The translations under genes were made by a program, and so were the position numbers. Under the pieces are notes generated by a model. That model was given only the letters and a program-made list of their open reading frames with translations. It was not told the origin of the DNA and did not search any database. 29,733 nucleotides of DNA from Giesbergeria sp. Lineage in GTDB: Bacteria > Pseudomonadota > Gammaproteobacteria > Burkholderiales > Burkholderiaceae_C. The stretch covers positions 1 through 29,733 of the forward strand of contig JAUYGP010000262.1 of NCBI GenBank assembly GCA_030690515.1, given 5' to 3'. This document shows, in pieces, positions 1 through 7,243 of this stretch. The first letter of the stretch is position 1. Each line of letters begins with the position of its first letter.

Positions 1-8
1 CAAACGCT

Positions 9-136
9 GTAACTATGCGCAGACTTTGCCGGCCCCGATCCCCAGGCCGTCGTGGGGCCGGCGCTATCCGCGCCGGGCCATCTGCATATAGTTACGACCT
101 GCACATAGTGATCGCTATGCAAAGCTCTCCATAGCG
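9..136. repeat. Nested inverted repeats, possible recombination/attachment site
   Basis: GTAACTATGCGCAGA at 9-23 pairs with TCTGCATATAGTTAC at 81-95 (13 of 15 bases match as an inverted repeat). Inside it, GCCGGCCCC (28-36) pairs perfectly with GGGGCCGGC (54-62), and GGCGC (60-64) with GCGCC (70-74). Just outside, CTGCACATAGTGA (99-111) repeats CTGCATATAGTTA (82-94) in direct orientation, and CGCTATG (113-119) pairs with CATAGCG (130-136). Paired and direct ATAGTTAC-like arms of this kind are what tyrosine-recombinase sites and the ends of integrative elements look like. No integrase gene is visible in the window, so that role is inference. Confidence 0.45.
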
Positions 137-253
137 ACCAGGAGCAGCCATATGACTTGATTGCCTGTGTGGCAAGTTAAGACCATTGCGGTCAGCCAGC
201 TCACCGAAATGCCTAATCCAAACCGGCTATTCAATCTACAGGAGATTTTTTCT

Positions 254-287
254 TTGGCCAAGTCTCAAAATATTCCATTGACGGAAT
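254..287 (+). promoter_or_regulatory. Possible promoter/operator of higBA
   Basis: Upstream of the toxin gene lie the palindrome TTGGCCAA (254-261) and an inverted repeat ATTCC (272-276) / GGAAT (283-287). HigA-type antitoxins usually repress their own operon by binding short palindromes near the promoter, so one of these may be the operator. No clear -35/-10 pair stands out, and the arms are short enough to occur by chance. Confidence 0.25.
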
Positions 288-312
288 GTAAGTGGCTCGC
301 TATAGTCCACAA

Positions 313-678
313 ATGACTTGGAATGTTGAATATACAGATGAGTTTGGTGACTGGTGGATGAACTTGTCCGAGGATGAACAGGAAGCGCTTGATTCAAGCG
401 TGCGCCTTCTGGAGGCTCGCGGACCAGGACTTGGCTTTCCACACAGCAGTGGCATCAATGGCTCAAGACACAAGCATATGCGAGAGCTTCGTACACAGCA
501 GGGTGGAAAACCGTTGCGCACGCTTTACGCCTTTGATCCACGTCGCTCGGCGATTTTGCTGATCGGCGGTGACAAAACTGGAGACGATCGCTGGTACGAC
601 ATCCACATTCCTGTCGCTGATCAACTCTACGACCAACATATTGAGCAACTTCGAAAGGAAGGACTGATCGATGGCTAA
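313..678 (+). CDS. higB: RelE/ParE-superfamily toxin, HigB type (Gp49 family)
   Basis: This 121-residue protein resembles phage-derived Gp49/HigB toxins, which are RelE-fold ribosome-dependent mRNA interferases or relatives. The family pattern is visible in order: an N-terminal TDEFGDWW segment, then GPGLGFP, then GSRHKHMRELR with the basic residues typical of RelE-fold strands, LRTLYAFDPRR, and a C-terminal DRWYDIHIPVAD. I chose ATG 313 because family members begin only a few residues before the TDEF motif. An in-frame GTG at 292 would add seven residues and has a weak GGA Shine-Dalgarno at 283-285. The gene overlaps the downstream antitoxin by 8 bases, so the two are translationally coupled. 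The toxin-before-antitoxin order is typical of higBA. The toxin reading frame is intact. Confidence 0.85.
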   Translation: MTWNVEYTDEFGDWWMNLSEDEQEALDSSVRLLEARGPGLGFPHSSGINGSRHKHMRELRTQQGGKPLRTLYAFDPRRSAILLIGGDKTGDDRWYDIHIPVADQLYDQHIEQLRKEGLIDG

Positions 679-997
679 TAAATTTAGTGAGCTACGCGCT
701 CGCATGACACCACAGGCACAAGCACGCTCTGCCGCCAGTGCGAAAGCGATGTTGGCTGAAATGCCATTAAACGAACTGCGCCAAGCACGTGGACTTTCTC
801 AAAAAATGCTGGCAGACGTGCTGCATGTTCAACAACCATCCATTGCCAAAATGGAAAAACGAACCGATATGTATTTGTCTACTTTGCGCAGTCATATTGA
901 AGCCATGGGAGGTCAATTGGAAGTCGTTGCACGCTTCCCGGACGGTGCAGTCAAAATCAGCAACTTTGCCGAACTTGATCAGCCAGCGGTGGCGTGA
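671..997 (+). CDS. higA: XRE-family helix-turn-helix antitoxin, HigA type
   Basis: This 108-residue protein is the antitoxin partner of the upstream HigB-like toxin and the likely repressor of the operon. A helix-turn-helix of the XRE type lies at about residues 33-65: LNELRQARGLSQKMLADVLH followed by VQQPSIAKMEKR, with the usual Q-x-x-I/V-x-K/R recognition helix. A short dimerisation tail (MGGQLEVVARFPDGAVKI) follows, as in HigA-2/MqsA-like partners of Gp49 toxins. The start codon overlaps the toxin gene by 8 bases, so antitoxin synthesis is coupled to that of the toxin. The pair is complete and sits at the edge of the island next to the nested inverted repeats. Confidence 0.85.
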   Translation: MANKFSELRARMTPQAQARSAASAKAMLAEMPLNELRQARGLSQKMLADVLHVQQPSIAKMEKRTDMYLSTLRSHIEAMGGQLEVVARFPDGAVKISNFAELDQPAVA

Positions 998-1043
998 CCC
1001 GCAAGGATCAATTTTCAGGGTCCGATCCAAAGCTGGAAGGTTC

Positions 1044-1460
1044 ATGCGTCGAATTTTGGCGAAATTATTGCTGCGCTCACCAAGTCCTTCTCTACCGTCA
1101 TTCTCGAAGCCCGAAACGCGCCACGAACTTCTTGCGCGGGTGATGCGCTTTTCGAACGCAGGCGATGAAGATCATGCGAAAGGCTGGTCGTCTGCGGCCG
1201 CGCGGCTCATCGAAGTTGCGCCTGAGCCCGTACGAGTCTTGGATACCTTCCTTCAGCGCTTCAGGCCAGACGGCTGGAGCGGCTCGCTTGCCGATATTCT
1301 CGCAAAGCGGATGCCGTTGATTGAAGTCCTCAAACAGCATTCAAAGGCGGAGATCGCCGATTGGGCCAACGCGCACGCACCAGCTTTTGCCGCCTCTGTT
1401 GACCGCCAGCGCGACCACGAAGCCGCGGACCACAGAAAGCGCGATCAGGCGTTCGAGTAA
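1044..1460 (+). pseudogene. 3' remnant of a larger uncharacterised protein gene
   Basis: An open frame ending at 1460 carries a C-terminus that I recognise as a pattern from large uncharacterised accessory-genome proteins. It reads RVLDTFLQRFRP, then DGWSGSLADILAKRMPLI, then an alpha-helical stretch and a charged tail ending DHRKRDQAFE. Only about the last 95 residues (from roughly 1180) look protein-like. The upstream part has no convincing start or domain, and there is no ribosome binding site at the first ATG (1044). I therefore read it as the truncated 3' end of a gene whose body was lost when the higBA segment arrived. It could instead be a short intact gene. The family name is unknown to me. 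Confidence 0.4.
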
Positions 1461-1724
1461 AGTCCGATCGCTCCACTCAGGCCTGCGGCACCCAAGTAGC
1501 TAGCACGACGCCCAGCCTCGCATGATGGCAGCGTGCGGCGAGGGCCTTCCTTAAGTGCCAGATTTGAATTCTTTACAACTCACAAACGTCCGATTCTGGC
1601 GGCCAGCTGTCGTACCCACGCTAAGCGGCTACAAGCAGTCGTTGGCCCTGCCGCAAAGCAGCGTCTGTCGGGACCGACAGCCAAGGCAGGAACGCGAGCA
1701 TTGGCATGCGTCAGCTTCTTCAGT
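1461..1724. other. Intergenic stretch with one strong short palindrome
   Basis: No supported gene is visible in either strand. The clearest structure is CTGTCGG (1665-1671), two bases, then CCGACAG (1674-1680), a perfect 7-bp inverted repeat. It lies downstream of the minus-strand protease gene, but no T-run follows on that strand, so it is not a classical terminator. The stretch resembles the short dispersed intergenic sequence common between betaproteobacterial genes. That resemblance is an impression and not a demonstrated match. Confidence 0.3.
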
Positions 1725-2492
1725 TCAGATTGGTAGGGCTCGGGCCAATCGGACGTACAGCAGTTTGAAGTCCTCATGGAACTCTGTGATGTGGCCCACG
1801 AAGTCGTAGGTCATGATGCCCGTGTCGCTGTGACGAATGGCAAACACCGGCCCCCCGCTCATGCCGCGAATGGTGCTGGGCTCTGGTTCGAGGCCGTGGG
1901 AAATCCAATGCTCAGGTTCGAACTGGCAGACGAGATAGTCGTCGCGGGCCGAGGTGACCCGCGACGCACCGCTGCTGTAGCTGCCGAAGGAAAGTTTGTC
2001 GAAGGACACAGCCTGGCGTAGCTCACCAGGGAAGCCGCCAAACGCAACGTAGTCGCCCTCTTTCACTTCGCCACGCGGCCACTGCGCGAGGTCGCAGAAG
2101 AACGTGCCGTCAAACGGACCTCTTGGCTTGGCGATTTCTTTAATCTGGCCATCGGTGACCCCAATGAGGGCGTAGTCCAGGCCCTTATCCTCCGCTTTCA
2201 GCTGCGTCAACGGGTCAAGTTCGCAGTCGCCAAGCTGGAAAATGCACGGGCCTTCGGCCAAGCGCTGGCGGTAGCCCTCGAGCACATGCCAACAGGTCAG
2301 AGCAAACGGTTGGCCATTAAAACGCAACAGCGATGCTGACCCGCTGTTGACCGTAGCCGGCGTTCCAGGCTGCGGCCGCGCACCAAAGTACGCAGGCGTG
2401 ACGAACTTGAGCGGGTACTTTTCGAACTCGACGCCGGCGGGGCTGGCCACCAACTTCTTCGCGTCGTCAAATGTCTTTGGCTGCTCGTACAT
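1725..2492 (-). CDS. Trypsin-like serine protease (S1-like fold)
   Basis: This 255-residue protein has all three chymotrypsin-fold catalytic motifs in order: His69 in ALTCWHVLEG (the TAxHV-type motif), Asp106 in LDYALIGV, and Ser212 in GMSGGPVF. No signal peptide or transmembrane segment is visible, so the protease is probably cytosolic, unlike most DegP-type homologues. No PDZ domain follows. It lies only 9 bases after the upstream 452-residue gene, so the two form an operon. Cytosolic trypsin-like domains paired with an unrelated partner gene are known from bacterial defence islands, where a sensor activates the protease. The context here (toxin-antitoxin genes, a DUF6602-like protein and an insertion sequence) fits that idea, but the target is unknown. 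Confidence 0.8.
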   Translation of the reverse strand: MYEQPKTFDDAKKLVASPAGVEFEKYPLKFVTPAYFGARPQPGTPATVNSGSASLLRFNGQPFALTCWHVLEGYRQRLAEGPCIFQLGDCELDPLTQLKAEDKGLDYALIGVTDGQIKEIAKPRGPFDGTFFCDLAQWPRGEVKEGDYVAFGGFPGELRQAVSFDKLSFGSYSSGASRVTSARDDYLVCQFEPEHWISHGLEPEPSTIRGMSGGPVFAIRHSDTGIMTYDFVGHITEFHEDFKLLYVRLARALPI

Positions 2493-2501
2493 GCATGGCC
2501 C

Positions 2502-3860
2502 TCACTCGGCAGGCTGCTGTTGCTCAGAGCCCGCTGCGGCACCAGCCTTAATCTTCCGAAACTGCTCCAACGCCAACGCGACCATCTTCTCTGGCGCCTG
2601 CGGGATGATGTTGACCGGAATGACGATTTCACACGGGACCGGGTCGAAGCCATCGATGCACAGCTCGACCAGCCCATTTCCAACGGCGCTGTGGAAGTAG
2701 CGCGTGTAGTGCTCGATGTCCGCCTCCGTCACCTCGCCGAACTGGTCGGTGACCCCTCCGTCCTCCAGCATCGTGTGCACTCGCCCATTGGCCATGTCCA
2801 AGGCGAAGCGCAGGAACACAGTCTCTCGCTCATTGACGATCAGGAACGTCACCACGCCCGGCGCGTAGCCCTCCGCGGCCAGGCGCATGTTCCGCATGCA
2901 GTCCGGCGCGTCGTGCGGCCAAAGACGCACGGAGACCCTGTTGTCCTGCAGTTTACCCAACGCCGCCACGTCGCTCACCGTCCCGCCCACTTGCAAGGCC
3001 TCAAGTGTCCCCGCCGGAAGTAATGCATGCCACGGTACCGTGCGGTCACGGTTCTCGTAAAGCTCCATGTCGTCGGGTACACCCGCCTCGACCTTGAGAT
3101 AGCGGGACGCAAGCCCGGCCATCACGTCGAGGTCGTCGGCGATGCGCCGGCGGTCAGCGGGGATGTCTGGGTCAACAATTGCGCCGCCGAGACTGGCATG
3201 CGCCACGGCGCAACGCCCTGAATCGAAGAGGTGCTTGCCGACATCAACGCCCTGCGCGCGAAGCTCGGCCACTCGTTTGCCCGCCTCGCCATCTAGTTGG
3301 TCAAGATTGGCCTGAATCCACACCACACGATCCTTGGAGCTGAACTGCGACTCAACCACTTTGAAGAAGCTCAGGAACGAATATGGCTCATGGACGTACC
3401 TAAGCCGCCGGCCTTCTCGCAGGAACGCCAGCGCCTTGCGGACCTGGTCATCCTCGATGATTGGCATGTAGTTGCAATTGAAGTATTTGCTGCCATCGAG
3501 CGTGGTGGTGAACGTATCGCGAGAGCCATAGAGTACGGGCCCGCTACCCCAAATGCGGCCGGTCACGTCTACGTGCCCGCCCTTGAACCACCCGAGAACC
3601 GAAGCGAACAGGTAGACGCGCGTCATCGCGGCGTCCATTTCGCCGCGAGCACAAGGCGTCGAGATGCACGGCGGGCGCTTGTCCTCCCCACCCTTGGTGC
3701 CTCGGAGCACGTACTCATGGCTGTCGTACAGCACCCAGACGTCCTCTTGAGGCCAGGCAATCGAGGAAGCCACTCCAGCGGTCAGCCAGCCAAGCCTCGA
3801 CTTCAATTTCGCCTGAGCTGCTTCGCCGAAGAGATGGGGGACGTAAGGTGTCTTCATCAT
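2502..3860 (-). CDS. MauJ-like protein with an RX4H (HEPN-like) motif
   Basis: This 452-residue protein is not a well-known family. Its central part resembles the MauJ-like proteins first noted in methylamine-utilisation clusters: DDQVRKALAFLREG (about 137-150), PYSFLSFFKVVES (159-171), then DSGRCAVAHAS (213-223) and VDPDIPADRRRIADDL. R216 and H221 form an RX4H motif in a helical setting, as in HEPN ribonuclease domains; whether this is a true HEPN is inference. Residues 1-130 and the C-terminal 180 residues match nothing I recognise, and the tail (AAAGSEQQQPAE) looks disordered. There is no signal peptide. It is the first gene of a two-gene operon with the protease. Two adjacent ATGs (3860 and 3857) are both possible starts. 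No methylamine genes are nearby, so a role in methylamine metabolism is unlikely. Confidence 0.65.
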   Translation of the reverse strand: MMKTPYVPHLFGEAAQAKLKSRLGWLTAGVASSIAWPQEDVWVLYDSHEYVLRGTKGGEDKRPPCISTPCARGEMDAAMTRVYLFASVLGWFKGGHVDVTGRIWGSGPVLYGSRDTFTTTLDGSKYFNCNYMPIIEDDQVRKALAFLREGRRLRYVHEPYSFLSFFKVVESQFSSKDRVVWIQANLDQLDGEAGKRVAELRAQGVDVGKHLFDSGRCAVAHASLGGAIVDPDIPADRRRIADDLDVMAGLASRYLKVEAGVPDDMELYENRDRTVPWHALLPAGTLEALQVGGTVSDVAALGKLQDNRVSVRLWPHDAPDCMRNMRLAAEGYAPGVVTFLIVNERETVFLRFALDMANGRVHTMLEDGGVTDQFGEVTEADIEHYTRYFHSAVGNGLVELCIDGFDPVPCEIVIPVNIIPQAPEKMVALALEQFRKIKAGAAAGSEQQQPAE

Positions 3861-4194
3861 GCAGGCCTAGGTATTCGGCACGAAATGGTGCTGCTTTTTG
3901 GTACATGGCGGCAAGTGCTGCATCGCTCGGTCAGGGAACAAACCCTGAATGTCTGGTTTCGGCACCCGCCGACATTCGTACGCCAAATCTTACCGGCTGC
4001 AACCAGTCTGGACCCGTCCGCCAGCGAGAAAAGGCTCATTTTTGGCGCCGCCGACTCTTAAAGACTGGCTGCAGACATTGAGTCTGCCGAACTGCCCTCT
4101 CCATACTAGACGTCGACATCCGCAGGTTGGGCAACTGAAATATGGCGACGATTTAACCAGGGTCGCGTCATATGGCGAGGTTGGCTTGATCACT
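3861..4194. other. 334-base intergenic stretch with three short hairpins
   Basis: No gene is supported here. Three perfect inverted repeats are visible: CAGGG (3932-3936) / CCCTG (3943-3947), GAATGTC (3947-3953) / GACATTC (3971-3977), and GCAGAC (4071-4076) / GTCTGC (4082-4087) with a 5-base loop. The stretch should hold the promoter of the MauJ-like/protease operon on the minus strand, but I cannot point to a convincing -35/-10. It separates two minus-strand accessory genes and may be a junction between separately acquired modules. Confidence 0.35.
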
Positions 4195-5133
4195 TTAGTC
4201 CTTTTGTTTTGGCAGCGCCCCTACTTGCTCTCGTCCCAACTTTTCGGCTGCTTTCCTAATGATTTCGATAGCCTCAGGAAAATCCTCAGCCTGAAAATGT
4301 TTGCCATCGGATTGTGGAGGCATGGGCAAAAGCGCATTGATTTTATTTATCATTTCACCATAACTGAAAATAATAAAGGAGGAGGCTAGCGCTTTCTCCT
4401 GAAGTCCTTGTATTGCCCACTGAATGCCCTGCAAGTCAGCACCTACCGTGATCAAGTTGTAATTACCTATTTGTAGCTTTGAGGGTGTGCCATAGTATTC
4501 CGATGCCACGTCGGACATACTTTTAACGGTTCGCAACAGAACGTATTTTCCCGCCACATGAATTATGTTGGGACGTCGATGGAATGGAATTTCGGGACGT
4601 AGGTGATAAAAAGCGAACAAATGCATCAATAACTTCTTCGCTGAGATTCCATTTGATGCATAAACTATTTTCAGAGGCCAATCGTTATAGTCAGGAACAT
4701 CAATGCCAGCTACGAGCCGTTCATTTAGGCCGGACGTGACTGGAATCGACGCTATTCCCAATAACGCATCTTCCAACTCGCGTTGGTCCAAACTTGATTG
4801 GACCGAAACGACACCTAAAGTGCCCTCAACAGGTGAAAAAGATTTCCCATTTCCGTCTTTATTGTGAAGGTCGAATCGTGGGGTGGTGTCGTTCGTAACG
4901 ATAACATCCAACTGCCGCGATTCATTTCCGGCCATGTCGAAAATAAACCCGCCTAAGAAAACATTGCATCTTGCTGGCGCGTGCGTTCGCAAAAACTCTA
5001 CGTAAACTTTTTCCCGCGACATTCCAATGTCGGATGTATTAGGAAAGATGGTTGCAGCCGAAGCTTCGCCTCGCAGAACTGCGCCTACGCTCTCGTAGTA
5101 GTCCTTAAGACGGACGAAAAAGTTTTTACTCAT
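4195..5133 (-). CDS. DUF6602-like protein with degenerate nuclease motif
   Basis: This 312-residue protein resembles DUF6602-type proteins, which have a restriction-endonuclease-like (PD-(D/E)XK) core. Visible pieces, numbered from the ATG at 5133, are an N-terminal helical region (1-25), GFIFDMAGNESRQLDVIV with the presumed metal-binding Asp76, and VEGTLGVVSVQSSLD (102-116). In the usual fold the last strand reads E-x-K, as in VVEVKSSL; here it is S110-V111-Q112, so the catalytic Glu and Lys are replaced. The protein may therefore be a non-cutting member or use other residues. An alternative upstream TTG (5193) would add 20 residues encoded by the tip of the insertion sequence, so I prefer the internal ATG. 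GC content is lower than in neighbouring metabolic genes, which suggests transfer. Confidence 0.6.
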   Translation of the reverse strand: MSKNFFVRLKDYYESVGAVLRGEASAATIFPNTSDIGMSREKVYVEFLRTHAPARCNVFLGGFIFDMAGNESRQLDVIVTNDTTPRFDLHNKDGNGKSFSPVEGTLGVVSVQSSLDQRELEDALLGIASIPVTSGLNERLVAGIDVPDYNDWPLKIVYASNGISAKKLLMHLFAFYHLRPEIPFHRRPNIIHVAGKYVLLRTVKSMSDVASEYYGTPSKLQIGNYNLITVGADLQGIQWAIQGLQEKALASSFIIFSYGEMINKINALLPMPPQSDGKHFQAEDFPEAIEIIRKAAEKLGREQVGALPKQKD

Positions 5134-5179
5134 TACAAATGGCCCAAAATGCAAACGACGATCTGGTAGTTTCGAGTAA

Positions 5180-5842
5180 CCATCCCCCGGCAAAGCCGGG
5201 GGCTTTCAAATTTTGAGCCGCTCAAAGCGGCAAAACGGGGTCGCTAACGCGGCCCCAACTCTTTTTGCCACCTATTCGGTGGCGCTTACCTCCACAGCCC
5301 AAGCTGATCCAACCTTTCATCCTCCTGCTCTTGGTGCCGGATGTAGTTTCGGATCATTTCCTCGTCTCGCCCTACGGTCGAGACAAAGTAGCCTCGTGCC
5401 CAGAAGCTTTGGCCTGTAAAGTTTCTCTTTCTCTCTGCATACACCCGAGCCAAGTGGATCGCACTTTTGCCCTTGATGTACCCTACCACCTGCGACACCG
5501 GGTGCTTGGGCGGTATCGCGATCATCATATGAACGTGATCCACCATCAGGTGTCCCTCTTCTATCCGACTGTCTTTTTGCAACGCCAGACTACGAAATAC
5601 CTCCCCGAGATATTTGCGCAATTCGGCATACAACAACTTCCTTCTATTCTTCGGTATAAACACGACGTGGTACTTGCAGTCCCATTTCGTGTGGTTTAGG
5701 CTTTCCATCTTGTCCATCCAGTTTCTCCTTTCGTTTGCTTGGCGGCTCACGATTGCGAGTTTCTGCGATGGGCATCCCTACCTACGTAAAAGTCAAACTC
5801 CTGCTGTCACCCCGGCAAAGCCGGGGGTTTACCTGTTTTAAT
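5180..5842 (-). mobile_element. IS200/IS605-type insertion sequence
   Basis: A single small transposase gene is bracketed by two near-identical hairpins in the same orientation. The left one is CCCCCGGC (5184-5191), AAA, GCCGGGGG (5195-5202); the right one is CCCCGGC (5810-5816), AAA, GCCGGGG (5820-5826). Subterminal palindromes in direct orientation, with no terminal inverted repeats, are the hallmark of IS200/IS605 elements, which move as single strands by peel-and-paste. Three further hairpins lie between the left end and the transposase stop: stems 5217-5222/5226-5231, 5237-5244/5249-5256 and 5267-5272/5278-5283. No tnpB is present. Exact outer ends are uncertain by a few bases, because this family makes no target duplication. 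Confidence 0.85.
5286..5750 (-). CDS. tnpA: IS200/IS605-family transposase TnpA (Y1 HUH)
   Basis: This roughly 154-residue protein is a Y1 transposase that cuts and rejoins single-stranded DNA through a tyrosine-DNA link. The HUH metal-binding motif is visible in VDHVHMMIAIPPK, and the catalytic tyrosine lies in the C-terminal helix IRNYIRHQEQED. Other family signatures are TKWDCKYHVVFIPKNRRK near the N-terminus, GYIKGKSAIHLAR, and FWARGYFVSTVG. Later in-frame ATGs (MDK, MES) are equally possible starts, since the conserved part begins at MESLNHTKW. The frame is intact with all catalytic residues, so the element may still be active. It lies about 150 bases upstream of the DUF6602-like gene. 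Confidence 0.92.
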   Translation of the reverse strand: MSRQANERRNWMDKMESLNHTKWDCKYHVVFIPKNRRKLLYAELRKYLGEVFRSLALQKDSRIEEGHLMVDHVHMMIAIPPKHPVSQVVGYIKGKSAIHLARVYAERKRNFTGQSFWARGYFVSTVGRDEEMIRNYIRHQEQEDERLDQLGLWR

Positions 5843-6234
5843 TAACCAGATAAGCATAGTTGATTCCTTTCAATTGTCAGCTTTGGATTCTCACAGTCTG
5901 TGCAACAACCACCCGCATTGGCAAGGTGCTGACCGACAAGAGTGACCGCCGACCGGTCGATCATTCGATGCAATTGGGCTTCCTGAAAGCAGCCTTTGGG
6001 CTACGCCCGTTGACGCTGCGCTGCTGACAATTGGGAAATCCAATCTCGCAAACTTAATGACTGCTCGGGCTTACTCGGTCGAACCCGCGAACGACAGGTC
6101 TTGAAGGTCGTGACCGTCTGCCTTGGGCGCTGACTTGACCGTGGCTGGAAATCGGCGAATAACCTTGAATTCAACCGGTCGATGCAACAAGTTGACCGCC
6201 CGATTCTTCCCGGCCTGTTCGTCACTCCCGTACC
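5843..6234. other. 392-base intergenic stretch, no gene seen
   Basis: I find no supported coding region on either strand between the right end of the insertion sequence and the end of the LysR gene. The sequence holds scattered palindromic fragments such as GACCGGTCGATC near 5953 and AACCGGTCGATGC near 6174, which share the core ACCGGTCGAT. Such repeats could be debris of older mobile elements or dispersed intergenic repeats, but neither can be shown here. It marks the border between the accessory island and the metabolic region. Confidence 0.3.
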
Positions 6235-7215
6235 TCACCCTATCCGGTCGGATGGCGCCTCAATCCCCTCGCCAAACCCACCTGAAAATGCCTCTCGCAA
6301 GTACGCCACAAAGACCGTCACGGCGCGCGGCACGTGGGGCGAATAGGGCCGGATGGCATAGAGTTGTTCGGCAAAAGCGCCGACAGGCTTCCACTGCGGC
6401 AGCACCTGCACCAGCTTGCCTGATTGCAGGCTGGCCTGGGCGCTGAAATCGGGCAGCAGTGCGATGCCCAGACCGGTGAGTGCCGCATCGCGCAGGGCCT
6501 CGCTGTTATTGGCGGACAGCGAGCCGGTGACCGGCACCGTGATCCGTTCCGCCGGCTGGTTCGCGGTCGTTGCGGGGTGGATGGGCTCGAAGGTCCAGAC
6601 CGGCGCGTCATGCGCGCGTGGGTAATGCAGGCAGTTGTGGTTGATCAGATCCGCCGGCGCGTTGGGGCTGCCGCTACGCCGCAGGTAGCTGCGGCTGGCC
6701 ACCAGTACCGAGCGCGTGGCGCACAGCGTCCAGGCGACGTGGGTGTCGGGCGGGGCGGCGGTGTGGCGAATGGCCAGGTCGAAGCCTTCCGTGGTCATGG
6801 AGCTCAGGCGGTCCGACATGTCCAGCTCCAGCCGCACCTCCGGGTATTCGCGCAGAAAATCGGCCAGCCGGGGCACCAGTTGCTGGCGCGCCAGGGCGAC
6901 AGGCGCCGTGACCCGCAGCAAACCCCGGGGCGCACCGGCCAGGTCGCGCACTTCGGCAAAGCTGCGCGCGATGTGCTCAAAAGGCGCGCGCGTATCGTCC
7001 ACCAGACGCTGGCCGGCCTCGGTCAGCTGCACGCTGCGCGTGGTGCGCCGCACCAGCGCTACCCCGGCCATGCGTTCCAGCTCGGCCATGTGCTGGCTCA
7101 TGGCCGCCTTACTCACGCCCAGCCGGGCGGCGGCGGCCGTGAAGCTACCTTGCTGCGCCAGCACCGTGAGCCAATGCAGGTGGCTCCAGAGTTCATTGAT
7201 TTTTTGCTCGTTCAT
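6235..7215 (-). CDS. LysR-family transcriptional regulator
   Basis: This 326-residue protein has the standard LysR layout. A winged helix-turn-helix lies at residues 8-67 (HWLTVLAQQGSFTAAAARLG, then VSKAAMSQHMAELERMAGV and LVRRTTRSVQLTEAG). It is followed by a periplasmic-binding-protein-like effector domain with RGLLRVTAPVALARQQLVP and DLAIRHT, in the CrgA-like subgroup. I chose ATG 7215 because the HTH then sits at its usual distance from the N-terminus. An ATG at 7233 falls inside a perfect operator-like palindrome, and a much longer upstream extension would run through the divergent promoter. It is divergent from mmsA with a 127-base gap, so it probably controls mmsA and itself. The effector is unknown; a branched-chain or beta-amino-acid intermediate would fit MmsA. 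Confidence 0.85.
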   Translation of the reverse strand: MNEQKINELWSHLHWLTVLAQQGSFTAAAARLGVSKAAMSQHMAELERMAGVALVRRTTRSVQLTEAGQRLVDDTRAPFEHIARSFAEVRDLAGAPRGLLRVTAPVALARQQLVPRLADFLREYPEVRLELDMSDRLSSMTTEGFDLAIRHTAAPPDTHVAWTLCATRSVLVASRSYLRRSGSPNAPADLINHNCLHYPRAHDAPVWTFEPIHPATTANQPAERITVPVTGSLSANNSEALRDAALTGLGIALLPDFSAQASLQSGKLVQVLPQWKPVGAFAEQLYAIRPYSPHVPRAVTVFVAYLREAFSGGFGEGIEAPSDRIG

Positions 7216-7221
7216 GGCACT

Positions 7222-7243
7222 ATTGTTCACCATGTTGAACAAT
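7222..7243. promoter_or_regulatory. Perfect palindrome, likely LysR operator
   Basis: ATTGTTCA (7222-7229), six bases, then TGAACAAT (7236-7243) form a perfect 8-bp inverted repeat. It contains the LysR-type T-N11-A pattern (T7227, A7239; TTCA-N6-TGAA). It sits seven bases upstream of the chosen LysR start and about 100 bases upstream of mmsA, the expected place for an autoregulatory site of a divergent LysR pair. Binding itself is inferred. Confidence 0.6.

Noticed and set aside
9..95. Considered as an integron attC site
   Set aside because: The arms lack the GTTRRRY/RYYYAAC core pair of attC sites, and no array of cassettes follows.
2502..3860. Considered as a methylamine-utilisation gene because of MauJ resemblance
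   Set aside because: No mau structural or maturation genes are near, and the neighbour is a protease in an accessory island.
3297..4061. Plus-strand open frame of 254 codons across the start of the MauJ-like gene
   Set aside because: It overlaps the better supported minus-strand gene and an intergenic hairpin region, and has no motif or ribosome binding site.
5217..5283. Three short hairpins in a row, considered as a CRISPR or attC array
   Set aside because: The stems differ in sequence, there is no repeated unit or spacer, and they lie within the left end of the insertion sequence.
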